A stretch of DNA of 45,868 bases, taken from a bacterium. GTDB lineage: Bacteria > Bacteroidota > Bacteroidia > Bacteroidales > P3. The stretch covers positions 1-45,868 of the forward strand of contig JAAVBQ010000004.1 in the NCBI GenBank assembly GCA_014803485.1, written 5' to 3'. The notes beneath the pieces are model-generated. The model worked only from the letters and a program-made list of their open reading frames with translations, had not been told where the DNA came from and made no database searches. This document shows positions 8,790-17,592 of the stretch, in pieces. The translations under genes and the position numbers were made by a program. The stretch's first letter is position 1; each line of letters begins with the position of its first letter.

Positions 8790-10651
8790 TTCAACAAAGT
8801 CTGCTGGAATTTCCGCAAAGTCTCCAATACGTTGCTGCGCACGTGGATGAAGCATTCCACACCGAGGGCGCGGAAAGGCTCCTCATCGGCTGCGGCTCCT
8901 GCATAGACAATGCAGGTTTTGCCTTTCAGCACCGGGCAGGCCTGTGCGGCCAAATCGGCATATTCCTCATCGCTGCTGCACAGCACCGTAATTTCGGCAC
9001 CGCTCTTCAAGGCCGCCTGCGCCCCTTGTTCTCCGTTTTCAAAACCTGCATTGTCGATGATTTCGTAGCCGAGGCAACCGAAGAAATTGGAGGCGAAACC
9101 CGCCCGCGCCTTGCGCATGGCCAAGTTTCCGTAGGTCAGCAAAAATACCTTGGGCCGTTGTCCGTTGTGTTCTGCGGCGAACTTTTCGGTCTGCAAGCGC
9201 AAGGCCTCGAACGCCTCGGCTCCACGATACATCCGCAAGGCGGCAAACGCCTTGCCTGCAGGAGCCGCAGCCGCGCATATTTCCTTTTGCAGATTCTCCA
9301 ACTCTTTCTCGCCGAGATTGGGGAATTGGTTCACACCCGTCAACACCAACTTCCGCTTGGCCAAATCCTCGTTTCGTTTGGCGGCATCGGCTTCCACACG
9401 CTCCTGCACAAAACCCTTTTCCACACAGGCCGCGAACCCGCCCTGCCCCTCGGCTTCCAAAAACAATTTCCACGCTTCTTCGGCCATTTTCGCAGTGAGG
9501 TTCTCTATATAATACGAACCGGCGGAGGGGTCGATGATGCGGTTGAAAAACGACTCTTCTTTAAGGATGATTTGCTGATTGCGGGCGATGCGCGCCGAGA
9601 ATTCGTCGGGGGCGCGGAAAGCGTCCGAAAAGTCGTTCACACAAATTGAGTCCGCGCCCCCGATAGCCGCACTCATGGTTTCGGTGGTGCTACGCAACAT
9701 ATTCACGTAGGGGTCGTAGACCGATTGGTTCCACGAAGAAGATTCGGCGTGTACGAAAGCTTCCTCGCTTTGCGGATTCTTGGGGGCGAAGCCGTGAATC
9801 ATGTGCGCCCACAGGAGCCGCACCGTCCGTATCTTGGCAATTTGAATGAAGTAGTCGGAGCCTATTCCGATGTGCAGCCCCATGCGGGCGCATACCATGT
9901 CTACGTCCACGCTTCGGTCGGTGAGGGCGGCCAGATATTCGCATCCCCACGAAAGTGCAAGGCCTATTTCCCGCACATTGTAACAACCCGCTTCGTGAAG
10001 CGTGCGGGCGCCCACGTTCAACAGACGGAACTTGGGCAACACCTGCGCGAACTTCTTGAAAAGCTCCGCCGCCTCGTCCATGTTCGCGGCGAAGGATTGA
10101 TAGAATTCGCCGTGCAGCAAAGCGTAGGCAAGCGGGTCGAAATCAATCGAACCGTATACATTCTCTCCTTTTATATCGTGCGCCTTGAGATACTGCACGA
10201 AAAGGTCGAGCGTCTTTCCGTAGTTCTTGCTTTGCAGAAAATGAATGCCCGTGCGGCATACATCAATACCCTGCAACAAACTTTCCATCTGCGCCAAGGT
10301 CTCCACCTTCGCGCAATTCAAACCCACCGATTCGGCACCTTTGGCGGCGGCTTCGCGTGCCAAAGCGTTGCAGCGGTTTATGTCGTCGATGCGGAAATCC
10401 TGCCGCACCTCCCAGTTGTTGTCTTCGGTCTTTCCGCCTCTAACGAAAGGAAATTCACCCGGTTGTCCGTTTAAGAATTCCAAGCCCTCCAAGTTGTCGG
10501 CGCGGTAGAACGGTTCCACCGAAAAGCCTTCGGCGGTGCGCCAAACCAACTTCTTGTTGAAGTCTGCGCCCTTGAGGTCTTTGGTAATGGCTTCCATCCA
10601 TTCCTGGGTGGAAACAGGTGCGAATTCCGAAAAAAGTTTTTCTCTCTTCAT
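8786..10651 (-). CDS. mutA: Methylmalonyl-CoA mutase small subunit
   Basis: NWEVRQDF, SSSWNQSVYDPYVNMLRSTTETMSAAIGGADS, EESFFNRIIDPSAGSYYIE; C-terminal B12-like domain lacks DxHxxG, as in MutA. Confidence 0.93.
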   Translation of the reverse strand: MKREKLFSEFAPVSTQEWMEAITKDLKGADFNKKLVWRTAEGFSVEPFYRADNLEGLEFLNGQPGEFPFVRGGKTEDNNWEVRQDFRIDDINRCNALAREAAAKGAESVGLNCAKVETLAQMESLLQGIDVCRTGIHFLQSKNYGKTLDLFVQYLKAHDIKGENVYGSIDFDPLAYALLHGEFYQSFAANMDEAAELFKKFAQVLPKFRLLNVGARTLHEAGCYNVREIGLALSWGCEYLAALTDRSVDVDMVCARMGLHIGIGSDYFIQIAKIRTVRLLWAHMIHGFAPKNPQSEEAFVHAESSSWNQSVYDPYVNMLRSTTETMSAAIGGADSICVNDFSDAFRAPDEFSARIARNQQIILKEESFFNRIIDPSAGSYYIENLTAKMAEEAWKLFLEAEGQGGFAACVEKGFVQERVEADAAKRNEDLAKRKLVLTGVNQFPNLGEKELENLQKEICAAAAPAGKAFAALRMYRGAEAFEALRLQTEKFAAEHNGQRPKVFLLTYGNLAMRKARAGFASNFFGCLGYEIIDNAGFENGEQGAQAALKSGAEITVLCSSDEEYADLAAQACPVLKGKTCIVYAGAAADEEPFRALGVECFIHVRSNVLETLRKFQQTLLK

Positions 10652-10685
10652 CAGCGTATGTTTTTGTTCGGGTCAAGCGTCGGCC

Positions 10686-11285
10686 TTATGCTTGCCGGCG
10701 GTTGGCCTGTTCGATAAAATCTAAAATTTCGTCCGTTCCCAAACCCGTTTGCGAGGAGGAAACGATAAACGGCGGCAGAGGCTCCCATTCTTCGCTCAAA
10801 GCGTCCTTTAGGGTCTGCACCGAATTTTCGAGTTGAAGTTTCTTGAGTTTGTCGGCTTTGGTTCCCACCACGCACAAGGGCACGCCGTTCTCTCCGAGGA
10901 ACCGCAGGAATTCAAAATCCGACTTTTGCGGAGGTATGCGCAAATCCACCAGCACGAACACACAGAAAAGATTTTCGCGCTTGAGCAGATAGTCGCGCGT
11001 CATGGTTTTCCACTGTTCGCGTTGTTGCCTGCCTACCTGCGCATAGCCGTAGCCGGGAAGGTCGGCGATATACCATTCCTTGTTGACCGAAAAATGCACG
11101 ATGCACTGCGTCTTTCCCGGAGTGGAAGAGGTTTTGGCAAGCGCGTTCTGCCCGCAGAGCCGGTTGATGAGCGATGATTTCCCCACATTCGACCTGCCCA
11201 CAAAAGCGTATTCGGGAAGCACCGCTTCGGGACATTTGCGGTAGTCGGTGCAACAAGCAATGAATTCGGCGCTCTTGATCTGCAT
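10686..11285 (-). CDS. engB: Ribosome biogenesis GTPase EngB/YsxC/YihA
   Basis: AFVGRSNVGKSSLINRL, TSSTPGKTQCIVHF, DLPGYGYA, TKADKL. Confidence 0.95.
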   Translation of the reverse strand: MQIKSAEFIACCTDYRKCPEAVLPEYAFVGRSNVGKSSLINRLCGQNALAKTSSTPGKTQCIVHFSVNKEWYIADLPGYGYAQVGRQQREQWKTMTRDYLLKRENLFCVFVLVDLRIPPQKSDFEFLRFLGENGVPLCVVGTKADKLKKLQLENSVQTLKDALSEEWEPLPPFIVSSSQTGLGTDEILDFIEQANRRQA

Positions 11286-11296
11286 GGAAAGCGTTT

Positions 11297-12247
11297 TTAG
11301 TCGTTCTTGTTCTTCGGCTTCTGCACATCGCTCAGGCGGAGCGGAATGTGTCTTTTCTTCTTGCTCTCATACACTTCGTCCACACGGATAAGAATGCCCG
11401 TTTCCTCCACACCGCCGAAATGCGGGTTGATACAGGTGCCGAAGCTGCGCATCAGGGGCGAGAGCTTGAGGTATGCATTGAACAGAGGCGGGATATTTTC
11501 GCCCAATTCACGAATACGTTTTCCTGCGGTCCGATAGGCTTCTTCGAGTTCCATGCCCTTGTAGAGGGCCTCCAGTTTTTCGGCAGGCGTGACGGGCACA
11601 ATCGGTTTTATCGGAATCACCAGATTATCGGCATCCTTGTAATATTTCGACACATAATACAATAAGGTGTCGCGTGCTTCGGGATTGAAGGAGGTGTACA
11701 TGGTCACCTTGCCGAAAAAATACTTCATCCAGCTCTCGTTGAGCTTCACAAGGGCACCCAGACCATCCCAAAGATTGTCGAGAGAGAAAATGCCGCTGTG
11801 CGAGGATTGATATTTGGGTTGCACGAAACTGCGTCCCAATTCGATGGTGTAGGGCAGAAATTCCTTGACAAAGCGGGGAGAAATCTTGAAAATCTCGGTG
11901 GTGGAGAGCAGGGGCGCGCCCGTTGCGTCGAAAGAAACGCGGTTGCCTTCTATAAACCGATAACTGCCTACGATTTCTTCGTCCACGGGATCCCACACCA
12001 CCAATTGTTTGTAGGGGTTGGGCATGGTGTCGAATTCGTCTATGTCGACGCTTTTCCCCGTTCCTCCGCCCGCCATGCGGAACGTTTCCTCGCGCAAACG
12101 CCCCAATTCCTGCATCACCGAGGGCGAATCGTGGGCGGTGGTGATGAACACCATGCGGTCGCCATAGTTGGTGTAGCGCAGGAACCTTTCGGGCGTGAGT
12201 TCGTCTTTGAGTTTTTCCCTTGCAACGGGAGATATGATAGGTTCCAT
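11297..12247 (-). CDS. glsB: GNAT-like N-acyltransferase, GlsB-like (glycine lipid synthesis)
   Basis: OlsB/hemolysin-like acyltransferase pattern (EETFRMAGGG.GKSVDIDEFD, IVGSYRFIEG, ELGRSFVQPKYQ) immediately next to a PlsC-like acyltransferase, the Bacteroides glsB-glsA arrangement. Confidence 0.78.
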   Translation of the reverse strand: MEPIISPVAREKLKDELTPERFLRYTNYGDRMVFITTAHDSPSVMQELGRLREETFRMAGGGTGKSVDIDEFDTMPNPYKQLVVWDPVDEEIVGSYRFIEGNRVSFDATGAPLLSTTEIFKISPRFVKEFLPYTIELGRSFVQPKYQSSHSGIFSLDNLWDGLGALVKLNESWMKYFFGKVTMYTSFNPEARDTLLYYVSKYYKDADNLVIPIKPIVPVTPAEKLEALYKGMELEEAYRTAGKRIRELGENIPPLFNAYLKLSPLMRSFGTCINPHFGGVEETGILIRVDEVYESKKKRHIPLRLSDVQKPKNKND

Positions 12248-12251
12248 AAAT

Positions 12252-13109
12252 CTAAACGTTAAAGGGCGCGAACACAGCCTGCGGGTCGTGGGCCAACGTA
12301 TAGACGTGTTCGCGGACCAAAGCCGCCCATTCCTTGTCGCTGCGACTGTTGTCGAACGCCGAGCAAGGAATTGGCTTGCCCAAAGTTAAACAAATCTTCT
12401 GATTTCGGAGTTTGAACATCTCGTTTACCAAGAAAATCTGTTCGATATTCGCTTTGATACCCAAGCGGGTACGCAGACGGGCGAGGTTGTAGAAGAAATT
12501 AGAGTTCCGGCCCGAAATATGCACGGGAACCACATCCCGCAAAGTGTTGCGTGCCTGGGTGATGAAGGTCTTTTTCCACTCGGTGTCGGCAATCACACCG
12601 TGTTTCTCCTTGCGCGAGCACAAGCCGGCGGGAAAGTATAACAAGGTGCGGTCGCCCTTGAAGGCTTCGTCCAAATGGCGGCGGTTCTCGGTGTTTTTCT
12701 TCAACTTGCTGATAGGTAGAAAGACAGGCTCGAAAGGAGGCAGAGCCAAGAGCATATCGTTTACCGGAAAGACCACGTCGGGACGGAGTTGGCCGATACG
12801 GCTCAGGAGAGCCATGCCGTCCAGACCGCCCAAGGGATGGTTGGCGCAGAAAAGGTATCGGCCGGAGGGGTCGAGATTCTCTTGGCCCCGCATCGTCACC
12901 TCGCATTCAAAATCCTGAAGGATGGCGGTGGCGAAATCCACCCCCACCTTGTCTCGCTCCTTATATAAAAAGGCGTTCACTTCGTCTTCGTGAAGAATCT
13001 TGCGGAGCCAAGGGAGGAGCCACTTTATCTTCCTGTAGGCGGCGGGCGCCTTTTCGGCCAGCAAGCCTCCCACATCGATGGTCCGTTCGGAAATGGTAAA
13101 ACGCAGCAT
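12252..13109 (-). CDS. glsA: PlsC-like O-acyltransferase, GlsA-like
   Basis: FCANHPLGGLDGMAL (HxxxxD-type), LLYFPAGLCSRK, VPVHISGRNS. Confidence 0.78.
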   Translation of the reverse strand: MLRFTISERTIDVGGLLAEKAPAAYRKIKWLLPWLRKILHEDEVNAFLYKERDKVGVDFATAILQDFECEVTMRGQENLDPSGRYLFCANHPLGGLDGMALLSRIGQLRPDVVFPVNDMLLALPPFEPVFLPISKLKKNTENRRHLDEAFKGDRTLLYFPAGLCSRKEKHGVIADTEWKKTFITQARNTLRDVVPVHISGRNSNFFYNLARLRTRLGIKANIEQIFLVNEMFKLRNQKICLTLGKPIPCSAFDNSRSDKEWAALVREHVYTLAHDPQAVFAPFNV

Positions 13110-13184
13110 AAACTTTAGGGTTTTCCTGTTCGGGTTTCCCGAAAGGTGTAAAAGTACGGCTTTTCGGGGAAATGGTCGGCGAGA

Positions 13185-13222
13185 GGGGGTTGAGAGGAAG
13201 ATATGGGGGCGAGGGGGAGGGG
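13185..13222 (+). other. Candidate G-quadruplex-forming purine tract upstream of glsA
   Basis: G-runs at 13185-13189, 13205-13209, 13213-13217, 13219-13222 within a purine-rich strand. Confidence 0.4.
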
Positions 13223-13364
13223 CGGAAGCGAAAAAAAGAGGGCTGAAAGCAAAAAGTTATTAACAAATTGTGGAAAACTCTCAAAAAGGGGCGGATTCCG
13301 CTGTCTTGTCTTTCTTTGTAATATATTGATTTACTTATGCAATTGTCAATATAAGCCTTAAAAA

Positions 13365-13418
13365 TGGGATTTTTTGGGACTGAATGGAAAAATTATTAAC
13401 AAAATGGGATTTTTCGGA
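13365..13418 (+). promoter_or_regulatory. Predicted MraZ operator: 10-bp-phased TGGG/NGGA array
   Basis: TGGG at 13365 and 13375, TGGA at 13385, TGGG at 13405, CGGA at 13415; all on one 10-bp phase. Confidence 0.75.
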
Positions 13419-13428
13419 TAATTCTCTT

Positions 13429-13436
13429 TAATTTTG
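13429..13436 (+). promoter_or_regulatory. Predicted -7 element of the mraZ (dcw) promoter, TAATTTTG
   Basis: Exact match to the Bacteroidetes -7 consensus TAnnTTTG, 66 bp upstream of the mraZ ATG. Confidence 0.65.
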
Positions 13437-13502
13437 GCCTGTTCTAAGCGGGAACCTTGCGGCGAAGAAACGGTGAGGTTCAATACGCGGAACAGAAGCA
13501 TT

Positions 13503-13967
13503 ATGGCGATTTTAGTAGGTAAAGAATTTTGCAAAGTGGATCCGGCCGGCCGTTTCAAATTCCCGGTGGCGCTCAAAAAGGCGCTTTCGGGCGTTGTGGA
13601 AGCGGGCTTTGTGATTCGGGAAAGCATCTTTGATGCCTGCCTCGAGCTTTACCCGCGCGGAGAGTTCGAGAAAGAAATCGAAAACAAGGTATCCAAGCTC
13701 AATCCCTACAACCCTCAGGATCGTCTTCTTATTCGTAAACTTTCGGAGGGTAATCCGGTGGAGCTGGACAACAACGACCGTCTTCTCATTCCTTCCGAAC
13801 TCAAGAAAGCCAAGAAAATCGACAAGGAAATCGTGCTCATTTCCAAGATCAATATCATTGAGATTTGGGATGTGGAAACCTACAACAAGGTGAACGAGAC
13901 CGAGGTTGATTTTGCACGGATGGCCGCCGAGCGATTGGGGCAGATTGACGCATCGGAAAAGTTATAG
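13503..13967 (+). CDS. mraZ: Division/cell wall cluster transcriptional repressor MraZ
   Basis: MAILVGKEFCKVDPAGRFKFPVALKKAL, AbrB-like; first gene of the dcw cluster. Start at 13503 is preferred over the track's 13434. Confidence 0.88.
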   Translation: MAILVGKEFCKVDPAGRFKFPVALKKALSGVVEAGFVIRESIFDACLELYPRGEFEKEIENKVSKLNPYNPQDRLLIRKLSEGNPVELDNNDRLLIPSELKKAKKIDKEIVLISKINIIEIWDVETYNKVNETEVDFARMAAERLGQIDASEKL

Positions 13968-13978
13968 GAGGGTGCGTC

Positions 13979-14938
13979 ATGACAAGCGGCTATCATGAAC
14001 CTGTTATGCTTTCGGAGGCTTTACAAAGCCTTGATATTCATTCTGATGGTGTATATGTAGACGCTACTTTCGGAGGTGGTGGACATTCCCGTCGCATTCT
14101 TTCCAGTTTAGGTGAAAACGGCAAGTTGGTGGCTTTCGACCGCGATCCCGATGCATGGCATCGTGCCGCCGGAGATTCCGATTTTTCGCAGGCCGGAGAT
14201 AGGTTTGTGCTGATTGGCGAGAATTTCTCTCTGCTCAGGAATCATCTTCGTTTCCGCAGGCTTCTTCCTGTAGACGGCATCTTGGCCGATTTGGGCGTTT
14301 CGTCGCATCAGTTCGATGTGGCCGAAAGAGGTTTTTCCACTCGTCTGCACGGACCGTTGGATATGCGTATGGATAGGAGCGGTGATCTTACCGCCGCCCT
14401 TGTGCTCAACACCTATGCGGAAGAAGAGTTGAAGCGGATTTTCTGTGTCTACGGCGAAATCGCTTTCGGCGGGCGGTTGGCGCGTGAAGTGGTGTCGCGG
14501 CGCGAAGAAGCGCCTTTTGTCTATACCGACGAGGCCGCCGCGTTTTTTGAACGTTTTGCGCAAAAAGGAAAAGAGAACAAGTTTTTGGCTATGGTTTTCC
14601 AAGCCTTGCGCATTGAGGTGAACAAGGAGTTGGAAAGTCTGGAGGCCCTGCTTACGCAAAGCTTGGAGGTGCTCAAACCCGGCGGGCGGCTGGTGGTGAT
14701 TTCCTACCACTCGCTCGAAGACCGTCTGGTGAAGAATTTTATGCGTACCGGCCGGCTCGACGGCAAGGAGGAAAAGGATTTCTACGGCAACAATCTCTCG
14801 CCCATCGAGCCGGTGGTGCGGAAGGTAATGGTGCCCTCGCCGGAGGAAATCGAACGCAATCCCCGCTCACGCAGTGCCAAACTGCGGGTGGCACGGATAA
14901 AACCTGTGGAAAAGGAGGTGGGTCGTGGCCAAGAATAA
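13979..14938 (+). CDS. rsmH: 16S rRNA (cytosine(1402)-N(4))-methyltransferase
   Basis: HEPVMLSEALQSL, DATFGGGGHSRRIL, GILADLGVSSHQFD, VISYHSLEDRLVKNFMR. Confidence 0.97.
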   Translation: MTSGYHEPVMLSEALQSLDIHSDGVYVDATFGGGGHSRRILSSLGENGKLVAFDRDPDAWHRAAGDSDFSQAGDRFVLIGENFSLLRNHLRFRRLLPVDGILADLGVSSHQFDVAERGFSTRLHGPLDMRMDRSGDLTAALVLNTYAEEELKRIFCVYGEIAFGGRLAREVVSRREEAPFVYTDEAAAFFERFAQKGKENKFLAMVFQALRIEVNKELESLEALLTQSLEVLKPGGRLVVISYHSLEDRLVKNFMRTGRLDGKEEKDFYGNNLSPIEPVVRKVMVPSPEEIERNPRSRSAKLRVARIKPVEKEVGRGQE

Positions 14939-15431
14939 GATTCGCGTGAAGCCTCGGGTGGAAAGCTCGGAGCCCCAGCCCGAACCGGAGGTGCTGTCGT
15001 TTTTCGGCAACACGCCCATGCCGGAGGAACGGTTGATGGAGCGTGAAGAAAAAAAGAAGAGGGGGAAAGAAGAGAAGCAAAGACGTGAACGCCGGCAGAA
15101 ACGGCGGGCCCGATTCCTTTCCGTGCTGGATGGTTCGGAGTTTTTGGGAGAGAGGATGCGGGGCTATTGGGGACAGATATTTTTTGCGTTGTTCCTTGCC
15201 ATCCTGATGATAACGAGCAATTACCATACCGAATCGGTAGTGCGCGAAACGGTGGCGATACGCAACGAATTGCAGGATCTGCAATACAGGCAGATTTCGA
15301 GCAAGGCGGAGTTGATGCGTTTGAGCCGGCAGTCGTCGGTGGCGAGGATGTTGGACAGCACGGGGGTGAAGGAGTCGGTGGTTCCGCCCTACATCATCCG
15401 TTATAAAGTTTCGGAAAGACCGAAAAACTAA
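14925..15431 (+). CDS. ftsL: FtsL-like cell division protein
   Basis: GTG start; charged N-terminus, single TM helix, coiled coil; position between rsmH and ftsI. Confidence 0.82.
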   Translation: MAKNKIRVKPRVESSEPQPEPEVLSFFGNTPMPEERLMEREEKKKRGKEEKQRRERRQKRRARFLSVLDGSEFLGERMRGYWGQIFFALFLAILMITSNYHTESVVRETVAIRNELQDLQYRQISSKAELMRLSRQSSVARMLDSTGVKESVVPPYIIRYKVSERPKN

Positions 15432-15447
15432 AGGAAATGCACCGCAA

Positions 15448-17550
15448 ATGAGCGACAAGTTGCAAAATACGAATTCGAACTTCTGGAAGAGAGCCTGGTG
15501 GATCTATCTCTTCTTCTTGTTGCTTGCCGCCTGCATTGTGGGCACGGCGGTGAAGGTGTCTTTCGTGGAGGGTGAACGTTGGCGCAAGATGGCGCAGAAC
15601 CAAACGCTCCGCTACGAAGAAACGCCGGCCACGCGGGGCAATATCTATTCTGCGGACAACGCGCTTCTGGCGGTTTCGGTACCCATCTTCACCGTCCGCA
15701 TGGATTTGCATCCGAGCGTGGTGTGCAACGACACGTTTACGCAATATCTGCGGCCTTTGTGCGATTCGTTGCACAAGATGTATCCCTCCGTTTCGTCGCA
15801 GTCTTTCCGCAACACTTTGTTGGAAGCACGTAGAAAGAAGAAACGCAACCTGTTGATAAAAAATAAAGTTACCTATTCCGAATTGGACAGAATGCGCCGC
15901 TTCCCCATTTTCAACAAGGGGCAGTATCGCGGTGGGTTCATCGTGGAGGAAAAAGAGAGGCGCAGCCGCCCCAACGGTATTCTGGCGGCGCGCACCATAG
16001 GCTACTACAATGTGGAAAGCAAGACGGGGGCGGGTTTGGAGCGTGCCTACAACAAGGAACTGCAGGGAACCAGCGGCCATCGGCTCACCCAGCGGGTGGC
16101 GCATGGAGTCTGGCGCCCCGTGTATAGCGCCGATGAGGTGAAGCCCGAAAACGGAAAGGATTTGATCACCACGCTCGACATCCGTATTCAGGACGTTACC
16201 GAAGCGGCCTTGCAGCGATGCATGGAGGAGAATGAAGCGGAACATGGTTGTGCGGTGGTGATGGAGGTGAAGACGGGAAAGGTGGTGGCGATGGCCAATC
16301 TCACCAAACAGGCCGACGGTACGTATGCCGAAAGTCAGAACTATGCGGTGGGGGAGGCGGTGGAGCCGGGCTCCATCTTCAAGTTGGCTTCCACGATAGC
16401 CATTTTGGAAGAAAGCCGGGAGGATGTGACGAATCGGATTGTGCCTACGGGCGAGATGAAGTTCTATAACCGTTGGATGCGCGACTCGCATAGGGGCGGA
16501 TGGGGCGACATTCCGTTCTCGGAGGCTTTCGAAAAATCGTCGAACGTGGGTATTTCGTATTTGGCCAACGAGATTTTTCACGCCAACCAGCAGAAGTTTG
16601 TGGACTACCTCTACAAGATGCGGCTCAACAAACCGCTCGGTGTGGAGATTCCGGGCGAGGGAGAACCTTATGTCAAGAACACGAAGGATAAAACGTGGTC
16701 GGGCGTTTCCTTGCCGTGGATGTCGATTGGCTATGAAGTGAAGGTGACGCCTTTGCAGATGCTCAACCTCTACAATGCCGTGGCCAACAACGGCAAGATG
16801 ATGAAGCCGATGTTCGTGAGCGCCATCCGCAAGGGGAGCGAGACGGTAAAAAGTTTCGAGCCGCAGGTGTTGGTGGAGAACATCTGTTCCAAATCCACCT
16901 TGTCTGCCGTGCAGAAGCTTTTGCAGGGCGTGGTGGAGAACGGCACGGGCACGGTGTTGCAGAACCCTCTCTATAAGGTGGCCGCCAAGACGGGCACGGC
17001 GCAGATGAATTACGGCAGGGGGCAGAAGATAACCTACCGTGCTTCGATTGTGGGCTATTTCCCCGCCGAAAATCCCCGCTATTCGTGCATTGTGATGATT
17101 ACGTCGCCGCAGGGCGGGCGCTACTATGGCGGTTCGGTGGCAGGACCGGTGTTCAACGACATTGCACAGAAGATTTATGCCACGTTGATGCAGGGCGGTA
17201 GGGAAATCGCCGGGACCGGCTCGTTCAGACCTTATCCAGCGGCGGGCTACGCTGCCGATATACAGGCGGTGCACAAGCACATAGGTGAGGGCGTTCCCGA
17301 ACTCGAGCCTACGGCTTTTGTGCGTAAGAATACAACCACCGTGCAGGTGTCGGACGGTTTCAACGAGGTGATTATGGCCAAGGATGTGGTGCCCGATTTG
17401 CGGGGAATGGGCTTGCGCGACGCTTCGTTTCTGTTGGAGCGTTGCGGTCTCAAGGCAAGAGTGTATGGCAAGGGTAGGGTGAAAAGGCAGGAGCCTGCCG
17501 CCGGAAGCCCTTGTGTGGCGGGTCAGACGGTGATGATAGAGTTGGGGTAG
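15448..17550 (+). CDS. ftsI: Division-specific transpeptidase (PBP3/FtsI) with PASTA-like C-terminus
   Basis: EPGSIFKLAS (SxxK), SSNVG (SxN), AAKTGTAQ (KTG). Confidence 0.95.
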   Translation: MSDKLQNTNSNFWKRAWWIYLFFLLLAACIVGTAVKVSFVEGERWRKMAQNQTLRYEETPATRGNIYSADNALLAVSVPIFTVRMDLHPSVVCNDTFTQYLRPLCDSLHKMYPSVSSQSFRNTLLEARRKKKRNLLIKNKVTYSELDRMRRFPIFNKGQYRGGFIVEEKERRSRPNGILAARTIGYYNVESKTGAGLERAYNKELQGTSGHRLTQRVAHGVWRPVYSADEVKPENGKDLITTLDIRIQDVTEAALQRCMEENEAEHGCAVVMEVKTGKVVAMANLTKQADGTYAESQNYAVGEAVEPGSIFKLASTIAILEESREDVTNRIVPTGEMKFYNRWMRDSHRGGWGDIPFSEAFEKSSNVGISYLANEIFHANQQKFVDYLYKMRLNKPLGVEIPGEGEPYVKNTKDKTWSGVSLPWMSIGYEVKVTPLQMLNLYNAVANNGKMMKPMFVSAIRKGSETVKSFEPQVLVENICSKSTLSAVQKLLQGVVENGTGTVLQNPLYKVAAKTGTAQMNYGRGQKITYRASIVGYFPAENPRYSCIVMITSPQGGRYYGGSVAGPVFNDIAQKIYATLMQGGREIAGTGSFRPYPAAGYAADIQAVHKHIGEGVPELEPTAFVRKNTTTVQVSDGFNEVIMAKDVVPDLRGMGLRDASFLLERCGLKARVYGKGRVKRQEPAAGSPCVAGQTVMIELG

Positions 17551-17592
17551 GTGATGGGGTTTATATATTAATATAAAAAGAAAAGACGTAAA

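Noticed and set aside
17556-17592. AT-rich palindrome TATATTAATATA before murE
   Set aside because: Short and low-complexity; no good evidence beyond an A/T-rich leader.
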